NCBI RefSeq assembly: GCF_036556685.1 | Contig: NZ_CP140614.1 | Coordinates: 1,736,001-1,800,000 of the forward strand | Origin: Sulfurospirillum sp. 1612 | Lineage (GTDB): Bacteria; Campylobacterota; Campylobacteria; Campylobacterales; Sulfurospirillaceae | Reading direction: 5' to 3' | Length of the DNA: 64,000 bases | In this document: piece by piece, positions 57,683 to 64,000 of the stretch | Position numbering within the stretch: the stretch's first letter is position 1 | Layout of the letters: every line of letters begins with the position of its first letter | The notes under the pieces: generated by a model | Told to the model about the DNA's origin: nothing | The model's input: the letters and a program-made list of their open reading frames with translations, nothing else | The model's database searches: none | Translations under genes and position numbers: made by a program

Positions 57683-58738
57683 TTAGGGAAGATTAATCTT
57701 ATTCATTTTATCCACAGCCAATTGCCTTTTTTGAATACCTGTAAAAATCATATAAAACAATACAAAAATCAATCCGAATCCTACAAACGCACCAAATGGT
57801 ACCCATCCCGTCGTATCATGTTGGATGACACCAATCAAGATGTAACCACTCGTACTAAATATCGTCTGCAATATAATCAAAAATAGTACCGTTTTTTTTA
57901 CATTGTTTTCAAAAAATCTAACCAAAATATGATGCATGTGCGTCTTATCCGCATGGAACGGTGACTTGCCTCGTCGGTACCGTCGCACCATCACGATCAA
58001 TGTATCCAACACAGGTAAAGCCCCAAGATAAAGTGTGACGACAGGAGGTATATAGTGGATGCTGAGCATTGATAAAATACTGATGACAAACCCCAAAGTC
58101 AGGCTCCCACTATCTCCCATAAATATTTTGGCAGGATTCCAGTTGAGAAGCATAAAACCACACAAACTAAACAGCATCACCGATGATATCATCACAATCG
58201 AATGATCATGATGTTTGAGACCGATGAACCAAAAGGTACAAAATATCACGATACTAACACCACCAGCCAATCCATCAAGCCCATCGATGAGATTGAGAGC
58301 ATTGGTCAAACCCGCGATAGCAAACATCCCAAAAGGAAGTGCAATCCACCACGGCAAATCAATCCGATGCCCAAACCACGTACCTAGAGTGTAGATGCTA
58401 TAATTATCCATCCATAAGATATACACAGCCAAAAAGATTGTGAAAAATTTGAACCGTGCAGAGATTCCGTGGTGATCATCGATGATACCTGCAATAAAAA
58501 CGATTAAGATAGACACAAACATCCACCGATCTATCAAAAACACAGAAGGATAGCATATCAAGCACCCAATAAAAAAGGCAAATACAAATCCCACTCCAGC
58601 ACCACGGGGGAGGACCTCAACATGCTGGCTTCGTTCATTTGGCAGATCCAAAAAATCCAATCTCACAGCTTGCTTTTGAACAAGCTTGATGGATAGGTAG
58701 GATAAAAGTGCAATCGACATGAGCTTAAGTGTCAGCAT
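57683..58738 (-). CDS. WecA-like UDP-GlcNAc:undecaprenyl-phosphate GlcNAc-1-P transferase
   Basis: A 351-aa MraY/WecA-superfamily protein with about 11 helices: LPRGAGVGFVFA, the DD pair in IIDDHHGI, NALNLIDGLDGLAGGVS, GDSGSLTLGF and KTHMHHIL (the WecA-type HIHH block). It starts glycan synthesis on undecaprenyl phosphate. The window thus has two initiating transferases of different subtype (see the WbpL-like gene at 39.6 kb). Confidence 0.85.
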   Translation of the reverse strand: MLTLKLMSIALLSYLSIKLVQKQAVRLDFLDLPNERSQHVEVLPRGAGVGFVFAFFIGCLICYPSVFLIDRWMFVSILIVFIAGIIDDHHGISARFKFFTIFLAVYILWMDNYSIYTLGTWFGHRIDLPWWIALPFGMFAIAGLTNALNLIDGLDGLAGGVSIVIFCTFWFIGLKHHDHSIVMISSVMLFSLCGFMLLNWNPAKIFMGDSGSLTLGFVISILSMLSIHYIPPVVTLYLGALPVLDTLIVMVRRYRRGKSPFHADKTHMHHILVRFFENNVKKTVLFLIILQTIFSTSGYILIGVIQHDTTGWVPFGAFVGFGLIFVLFYMIFTGIQKRQLAVDKMNKINLP

Positions 58739-58786
58739 AATTTTGTCTCATTTGTTATAATCTCTCTCTAGTTAATTCATTATTTC

Positions 58787-58792
58787 ATTGTA
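58787..58792 (-). promoter_or_regulatory. Possible -10 box before the WecA-like gene
   Basis: TACAAT in context TTGATACAAT on the minus strand, about 50 nt before the start. It sits in the 208-nt AT-rich gap (58739-58946), the largest gap in the polysaccharide cluster and the most likely place for its promoter. No operator is obvious to me. Confidence 0.3.
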
Positions 58793-58946
58793 TCAAACAT
58801 TATTTTAAATTATTGTATAAATAAGCAATAAACTTCTACCCTAGACTTTTTATTGTCGAATTTATTGTAATTCGAAATTTCAAGACGGCAATCAATAGAT
58901 TTTTGATTGTATGTCACCAATATTTTGCATCTGTTTTCTTTTTTCT

Positions 58947-60119
58947 TCAGATTATTTTCCTAACCGCTGCTTCGACTGAAAAAGTTGATTTCAAAAGCTC
59001 TTGAGCATTTTCTCCAATTTTTTTTCTATAATCTTCATCTAAAAGTTGTATCGCATTGGTAAGAAGAGTTTCATCATCTCCATTGATTGTTATCAATCCA
59101 GCTTCATACTTTTCGACGATTTCTTTGAGATCATTTCCTTCGTTGATACTTCCAAGTATTGGCAGCTTTTGTACCATATAGCCCAGTAATTTACCAGGAA
59201 AATTATGCGTTGTGTGATCTTTGTGAAGTGTAAATAAACCAACATCAAATTCAGCTAACATTTGCTTAAACTCATCTTGTCCAACTGATGGCAAAAGTGT
59301 CATATTTGTTAGCCTACTTTTTTCTATTGCATCCCTTACCAACACCACTTCATCACCAGCGCCTACTAAAACGAAGTGGGCTTTATCATGAGAATTCATG
59401 TTTTTAGCTAGTCTGACGATGTTCATCATATCCTGAGCATGGCCTATATTTCCACCATAAAAATAAACAACTTTATCTTCAATTTTAAGTGCCTTTTTAT
59501 AAAAATTACGAGACTCTACAGGTGTATTTGCAGCCCAATTATACAAAACTTCTAATTTCACATTTGTAGCAACAGTTTGTTTAAACCACTCTAAATTTTT
59601 CTGAGACATTAGTCCAATTGTATTTGCAGCAGCATAATTTCTTTTTTCAAAATAACGAAAATATTTTTCTATTATTGAGCCTTTTCGAATCAAACCTTGG
59701 TCGACAGCCCACTGAGGGAAAAGGTCTCGCAATATCAAGTAGCTAGGAGCATCCCAGGTTTTTTTGAGTTGTTTTACCAATCCACTCCAAAAAATTGAAG
59801 GCGAATAATAAACAATCATGTCATGCCTATTATCTTCGAAGTAAGACTTAAAGTTTTTCCATGCATAGTAAGATAATAGTGTTTCATTGATTGCTCTTTT
59901 AATCTTGCCTACATTTTTGATTGCACCACTTTTAAATCGGCAAACCGTTACATCATCAAGTTTAGTTATTTCAGTATTCTTATTGAGTTCTGGAGATGGT
60001 GTGATGACAGTCACTTCATGACCTTGATTGATAAACTCACAAGCCAATTCATGCATCATCTTAGCAGCAACCTTGATGCTATGGGGCATATAATCATCAA
60101 CTATTAAGCAAATTTTCAT
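58947..60119 (-). CDS. WbuB-like family 4 glycosyltransferase (putative L-FucNAc transferase)
   Basis: A 390-aa GT4: CLIVDDYMPHSIKVAAKMMHELACEF at the N-terminus, FYGGNIGHAQDMMNIV at the start of the donor domain, and FDVGLFTLHKDHTTHNFPGKLLGYM in place of the common EX7E motif. This variant is that of E. coli WbuB. It lies 1 nt after the UDP-L-FucNAc pathway genes, so L-FucNAc is the likely donor sugar (inference). Confidence 0.8.
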   Translation of the reverse strand: MKICLIVDDYMPHSIKVAAKMMHELACEFINQGHEVTVITPSPELNKNTEITKLDDVTVCRFKSGAIKNVGKIKRAINETLLSYYAWKNFKSYFEDNRHDMIVYYSPSIFWSGLVKQLKKTWDAPSYLILRDLFPQWAVDQGLIRKGSIIEKYFRYFEKRNYAAANTIGLMSQKNLEWFKQTVATNVKLEVLYNWAANTPVESRNFYKKALKIEDKVVYFYGGNIGHAQDMMNIVRLAKNMNSHDKAHFVLVGAGDEVVLVRDAIEKSRLTNMTLLPSVGQDEFKQMLAEFDVGLFTLHKDHTTHNFPGKLLGYMVQKLPILGSINEGNDLKEIVEKYEAGLITINGDDETLLTNAIQLLDEDYRKKIGENAQELLKSTFSVEAAVRKII

Positions 60120-60120
60120 A

Positions 60121-61251
60121 TTACATCTTTTTCCAAACCGTTTTATTCACATAATCAGTATAAGACAAGATGATTCTCAATACTTTATCAGACACATTCG
60201 GCATACTATAATCAGCAACATTTCTTAAAGTATCATTTTCTTGTGTTTTCAACACTTCTAGTCCTTGGAGTATTCGCTCTTTTTCAAGTCCTACCATCAT
60301 CACAGATGCTTCTTCCATCGCCTCTGGTCTTTCATGTGCTTCTCTTATGTTTAAAGCCCGAAATCTTAAAATGGACGATTCTTCACTGATAGTACCACTA
60401 TCACTTAAAACAGCTTTTGCATCTTTTTGAAGTTTGACATAATCATTAAATCCCATAGGTTTCATCAAAGAGATTAAAGAGTTAAACTTCACACCTTGTT
60501 CTTCAATCTTATTTTTTGTTCTTGGATGCGTTGAGATTATGATTGGCAATTTATAAATATCAGCGATAGCATTAAGAGTATCCACTAAATCTAAAAAGTT
60601 TTTATCTGAGCTGATGTTTTCTTCACGATGAGCAGACACCACAAAATACCCTTGAGGTTTTAAAGAGAGTTGCTCTAAAATATTTGAGTTATTTATATCG
60701 TCCAGCTTACTATTTATAACTTCAAACATAGGACTTCCAGTCTTGATGATTCTATCAGCTGGCAAACCTTCTCTCAGTAAATATTCTCTTGCTATATCAC
60801 TATATGTAAGATTTACATCACTTGTGTGGTCTACTATCTTTCTGTTCGTCTCTTCTGGCACTCTTTGATCAAAACATCTATTACCTGCCTCCATGTGAAA
60901 GATAGGGATATGCCTTTTTTTAGCAGGAATTGCACATAAACAACTATTTGTATCACCTAAAATTAAAACTGCCTCCGGATTTTCTTTTTCCAAAATAGGA
61001 TCAATGGCTATAATTATTCTACCAATGGTTTCAGACGCCCCACCACCTGCTGCATCCAAAAAGTAATCTGGTTTTCTAAGATTGAAATCATTAAAGAATA
61101 CTTCATTGAGTTCATAGTCATAATTTTGTCCCGTATGCACAAGTATATGCTCTATCGCGTCAGAACTCTCCAACTTTGCTATCACAGATGATAATCTGAT
61201 GATTTCTGGTCTTGTCCCAACAATCGTCATCACTTTTAATTTTTTTATCAT
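60121..61251 (-). CDS. fnlC: Non-hydrolysing UDP-GlcNAc 2-epimerase family, probable UDP-L-FucNAc epimerase
   Basis: A 376-aa WecB-family enzyme: TIVGTRPEIIRLSSVIAKL, HTGQNYDYELNEVFF, HMEAGNRCFDQRVPEETNR, SAHREENIS and SDSGTISEES. Placed after fnlA and fnlB, it is predicted to perform the last step, C2 epimerisation of the UDP-L-PneNAc-type intermediate to UDP-L-FucNAc (FnlC/WbjD). A 1-nt gap separates it from fnlB. Confidence 0.88.
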   Translation of the reverse strand: MIKKLKVMTIVGTRPEIIRLSSVIAKLESSDAIEHILVHTGQNYDYELNEVFFNDFNLRKPDYFLDAAGGGASETIGRIIIAIDPILEKENPEAVLILGDTNSCLCAIPAKKRHIPIFHMEAGNRCFDQRVPEETNRKIVDHTSDVNLTYSDIAREYLLREGLPADRIIKTGSPMFEVINSKLDDINNSNILEQLSLKPQGYFVVSAHREENISSDKNFLDLVDTLNAIADIYKLPIIISTHPRTKNKIEEQGVKFNSLISLMKPMGFNDYVKLQKDAKAVLSDSGTISEESSILRFRALNIREAHERPEAMEEASVMMVGLEKERILQGLEVLKTQENDTLRNVADYSMPNVSDKVLRIILSYTDYVNKTVWKKM

Positions 61252-61252
61252 G

Positions 61253-62356
61253 TTACACCTCTAAAAAATAAGTATCTGGATTATCTTGGTCAAAACTCTC
61301 ATTTGCCCAAAGAAATAGTATCATCTCTTCATCACCAGTATTTTTGATATTATGCGTATATCCAGGTATCATCTCGACAATCTCCATCTTTTTATCACTC
61401 ACTTTATAACTGATAATCTCATGTGTCATGATGTGACGAAACTCTATAACTGCTTCACCTTTCACTACCAAAAACTTTTCATTTTTGGTATGGTGGTAGT
61501 GATTGCCTCGCGTGACTCCTGGTGCAGTAGTAGAGAGTGAAAATTGACCACTATCTAGCGTTTTTAGAATTTCATAAAAAGTACCTCTATCATCTTGATG
61601 ACCTTTGAGTTCATACGAAAAATCATCGGGAGATAAATAACTCAAATAGGTACCATATAAAGCTCGCTCAAATCCACGCCCAACATTTGGTATTAAGAGA
61701 GTTTTTCTATTTTCTTTAAATTGATAAAGTAAGCTCTCTATCTCGCCCAATGTTTTTTTGTAAACCGTTTCAATACAAACATATGGCTCATCGCCAGCTA
61801 GGTCAAGTTTTGAGATGAATGATTTCACGACATCATCTACATGTACCAGAGTCAATTCTACACTTCTATCACTCACATGAATCTCAATATTATTGGCGAT
61901 ATTATAGCACCAAGTAGCTACGACACTATTATAGTTTGGTTTGCACCATTTTCCAAAGATATTGGGTAATCTGTATATATAAATCAAAGCACCTGTCTCT
62001 TTTGCATAATCAAGCAAAATATTTTCGGCTTCAAGTTTACTTTTCCCATAATCATTATTTAATTCTGCTTGAATGGAAGAGGATAATAGTATGGGGGTAT
62101 TTTTATTGGCTTCTTTTAAAATTTCTACAATCATCTTAGTAAGATTACTATTGCCTTCATAAAACTCACTTGCATCTTTTGGTCTATTGACACCTGCGAG
62201 ATGAAATATAAAATCAACCTCTTTTACATAGGCTTCAAGTAGATTTATAGAATCTTTTTTACTGTATAAATAAAGCTCTATACTTTCATCTCTTTTGAGA
62301 TGCTCTATCATATTTTTAGCCAAAAAACCATTTGAACCCGTGATGAGAACTTTCAT
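61253..62356 (-). CDS. fnlB: UDP-2-acetamido-2,6-dideoxy-hexulose reductase (SDR plus cupin)
   Basis: A two-domain protein of 367 aa. The N-terminal SDR has LITGSNGFLAKNMIEHLK, SSSIQAELNNDYGKSKLEAE (YxxxK) and RLPNIFGKWCKPNYNSVVATWCYNIA; the C-terminal cupin (~250-365) has GVTRGNHYHHTKNEKFLVVKGEA. This is the FnlB/WbjC/CapF architecture, the second step to UDP-L-FucNAc. It is directly adjacent to fnlA. Confidence 0.92.
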   Translation of the reverse strand: MKVLITGSNGFLAKNMIEHLKRDESIELYLYSKKDSINLLEAYVKEVDFIFHLAGVNRPKDASEFYEGNSNLTKMIVEILKEANKNTPILLSSSIQAELNNDYGKSKLEAENILLDYAKETGALIYIYRLPNIFGKWCKPNYNSVVATWCYNIANNIEIHVSDRSVELTLVHVDDVVKSFISKLDLAGDEPYVCIETVYKKTLGEIESLLYQFKENRKTLLIPNVGRGFERALYGTYLSYLSPDDFSYELKGHQDDRGTFYEILKTLDSGQFSLSTTAPGVTRGNHYHHTKNEKFLVVKGEAVIEFRHIMTHEIISYKVSDKKMEIVEMIPGYTHNIKNTGDEEMILFLWANESFDQDNPDTYFLEV

Positions 62357-63382
62357 CTAAATCACTCCAAATTCTTTCAGATCATCTTGGATCTCATATA
62401 AATCTATTAGCATTTTTCTTAGTTCTGTTTCGTCAAGTCTATGCGTATTGTGAGAATGATACTCTCCAGCTTGTGTTACCACTTCTTCTCCATCTTCTAC
62501 AAACTTAGTATAGTTCAAATCACGATTATCAGAAGGGATTCTATAGTAATCACCCATGTCTAAAGCTTTTACCATCTCCTCTTTTGTAAGAAGTGTTTCG
62601 TAAAGCTTCTCTCCGTGGCGTGTGCCTATGATCTTTACTTCATGTTCTGGTCTGTTTAGCATGTTTTTGAGAGTTTTTGTCAAAAGCTCTATAGTAGCTG
62701 CTGGAGCTTTTTGTACGAAAATATCTCCATTTTTACCATTTTTAAATGCAAAAAGCACTAAATCAACAGCTTGATCTAAACTCATCATAAACCTTGTCAT
62801 AGCAGGGTCGGTAATCGTAATCGTTTTGCCAGCCCTAATCTGGTCGATGAAAAGTGGTATAACCGAACCACGAGATGCCATGACATTGCCATATCTCGTA
62901 CATGCTATCATCGTGTCGTTATCATCAAGGTTTCTACTCTTTGCGACTGCTACTCGCTCCATCATAGCCTTGCTTATGCCCATCGCATTGATAGGATAGA
63001 CTGCTTTGTCTGTACTCAGGACTATCACCTTTTTCACTTTAGCATTTATCGCGGCATTTAGAACATTTTCAGTACCGATGACATTTGTCTGAACTGCTTG
63101 CATCGGGTAAAATTCACAAGATGGCACTTGTTTTAGAGCTGCCGCATGAAATATAAAATCAACACCACGAACTGCATCGATGACAGAATTGATATCTCTA
63201 ACATCGCCAAGATAAAATTTAAGCTTGTCGTTGTTATATACTTTCCTCATATCATCCTGTTTTTTCTCATCACGCGAAAAGATTCTGATCTCTTTTATAT
63301 CTGTATCTAAAAAACCTCTTAGCACTGCATTCCCGAAAGAACCTGTTCCTCCCGTGATTAATAAGACTTTATTTTTAAACAT
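62357..63382 (-). CDS. fnlA: UDP-GlcNAc 4,6-dehydratase/5-epimerase
   Basis: A 341-aa SDR of the FnlA/WbjB/CapE group: LLITGGTGSFGNAVLRGFLD, DVRDINSVIDAV, HAAALKQVPSCEFYPMQAVQTNVIGTENV, STDKAVYPINAMGISKAMMER and CTRYGNVMASRGSVIPLF. The catalytic Met-Lys variant (STDKAVYP) typical of these dehydratases is present. It performs the first step from UDP-GlcNAc towards UDP-L-FucNAc. Confidence 0.94.
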   Translation of the reverse strand: MFKNKVLLITGGTGSFGNAVLRGFLDTDIKEIRIFSRDEKKQDDMRKVYNNDKLKFYLGDVRDINSVIDAVRGVDFIFHAAALKQVPSCEFYPMQAVQTNVIGTENVLNAAINAKVKKVIVLSTDKAVYPINAMGISKAMMERVAVAKSRNLDDNDTMIACTRYGNVMASRGSVIPLFIDQIRAGKTITITDPAMTRFMMSLDQAVDLVLFAFKNGKNGDIFVQKAPAATIELLTKTLKNMLNRPEHEVKIIGTRHGEKLYETLLTKEEMVKALDMGDYYRIPSDNRDLNYTKFVEDGEEVVTQAGEYHSHNTHRLDETELRKMLIDLYEIQDDLKEFGVI

Positions 63383-64000
63383 TTACTCGTCCTCTTTTTT
63401 TCTTTGTAAAACATCAATATTATATTTATCTTTTATAAACTTCAAAATAGCATTTTTATCTTTACCAGCATTATGATAAATCTCATATATTTTTGCATCT
63501 ATATAAAAACGATACCAAAATCCTTGCAAAAAATGCCAAATAAATCCTTGTTTGCCATCTAAAAACCCTAACTTAAAAAAATAACGATAGTGAAAATAGA
63601 TAATTGGTCTCACAAACAATGGTAAACTATCATACTTTTGTCTAAGCCATCTTTTTCTTTCTATCTTTGTACCAAACAACTTCCCCTCTTCTATATCAGC
63701 ATCAACAAAGTTATAAATTTTATTTAGTCCATCAATTGCTTCTTTTGTTGCATAGCTATTATGTTTCTCTGTCCAGGCCGTTAGTCCATTTTTATTATCA
63801 TCTACTAAATCATTTTCAAATTCAACTGTATTTCCAGAAGTTAGTTTTATATGTTCATCCATCCAGCGCTGTTCCATCTGTCCATGACCAGATCTCCAAA
63901 TACGCAACAGCCACACAGGATAATATCCACCGTTTTTTATCCATCTATCCAAAAAATATAATCGGCGTTTTATATATATTCCAGATATATCATTATCAAG
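63383..64000 (-). CDS. Family 2 glycosyltransferase (LPS type), C-terminal part
   Basis: The frame is open to the window edge, so only the last ~205 residues are seen. RLYFLDRWIKNGGYYPVWLLRIWRSG and QRWMDEHIKL are the C-terminal blocks of WaaE/LgtF-like LPS glycosyltransferases, followed by a hydrophobic/aromatic region (FHYRYFFKLGFLDGKQGFIWHF). The TTG at 63952 is internal, not a start. The catalytic N-terminal half lies outside. It precedes fnlA by one codon boundary. Confidence 0.85.
   Translation of the reverse strand, partial: LDNDISGIYIKRRLYFLDRWIKNGGYYPVWLLRIWRSGHGQMEQRWMDEHIKLTSGNTVEFENDLVDDNKNGLTAWTEKHNSYATKEAIDGLNKIYNFVDADIEEGKLFGTKIERKRWLRQKYDSLPLFVRPIIYFHYRYFFKLGFLDGKQGFIWHFLQGFWYRFYIDAKIYEIYHNAGKDKNAILKFIKDKYNIDVLQRKKEDE

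Noticed and set aside
63383-63952. Separate short gene starting at TTG 63952
   Set aside because: The frame is open to the window edge and the sequence is the C-terminal part of a larger glycosyltransferase.

Overview
The window is a chromosomal segment of a Campylobacterota (epsilonproteobacterial) genome. The evidence is the gene order, as I remember it from Campylobacter jejuni: glyQ-nif3-flgZ-waaA-rluA, purE-U32 peptidase-cheZ-glnA, gnnA/gnnB-alaS-maf-pbpA and flgB-flgC-fliE-pbpB. It is supported by a glutamine synthetase with Phe at the adenylylation site, the GnnA/GnnB lipid A pathway, and a moderately AT-rich base composition. The 16S variable region looked to me most like Sulfurospirillum/Sulfurimonas relatives, but I cannot fix the genus.

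Layout. (1) 1-8.9 kb, minus strand: a pentaheme cytochrome c that runs off the left edge behind a promoter with 11-bp-phased direct repeats; then a translation/envelope/flagellar housekeeping operon (glyQ, nif3-like, flgZ, waaA, rluA and two uncharacterised genes); then cheZ, a U32 peptidase, purE and a small coiled-coil protein. (2) 8.9-11.2 kb, plus strand: hisK and glnA. (3) 11.2-18.9 kb, minus strand: rmuC, pbp1A, an orphan ABC ATPase, maf, a membrane protein and alaS. (4) 19-21 kb, plus strand: gnnB-gnnA, predicted to make UDP-GlcNAc3N for lipid A. (5) 21-24 kb, minus strand: flgB-flgC-fliE-ftsI behind a sigma-54-like promoter, divergent from ftsW-murG-(lactate/malate dehydrogenase). (6) 27.4-29.4 kb: tRNA-Arg(GCG), a DMT transporter and a stand-alone prephenate dehydratase. 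(7) 29.5-34.8 kb, minus strand: a complete rrn operon, 16S-tRNA-Ile-tRNA-Ala-23S-5S, with visible processing stems. (8) 35-39.6 kb, minus strand: trpG/pabA, a membrane glycosyltransferase, a pseudopilin, a two-part ThrE exporter and a SIMPL protein.

(9) 39.6-64 kb, all minus strand, is a large surface-polysaccharide (O-antigen/EPS) cluster that continues past the right edge. It holds two different initiating phosphoglycosyltransferases (WbpL-like and WecA-like), a Gtr-type three-gene glucosylation cassette, a set of GT2/GT4/GT9 transferases, an acyltransferase, a Wzx flippase, an FkbM methyltransferase broken by an in-frame stop, the GDP-L-fucose pathway (manC-gmd-fcl), a MarR-EPS regulator, and the UDP-L-FucNAc pathway (fnlA-fnlB-fnlC with a WbuB-like transferase). 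Many genes are coupled by ATGA overlaps. The central glycosyltransferase block (about 44.7-53.7 kb) is visibly more AT-rich than its flanks, and part of manC is visibly GC-rich, which suggests a mosaic.

The most unusual signals are: four exact 7-bp repeats inside fcl that could switch GDP-fucose synthesis on and off by frameshifting and that also match a G-quadruplex motif; further degenerate heptads inserted in the same gene; decayed genes inside the polysaccharide cluster; a CheZ that carries a CheY-binding-like peptide at both ends; and the phased direct repeats at the cytochrome promoter. I found no CRISPR array, insertion sequence or prophage.
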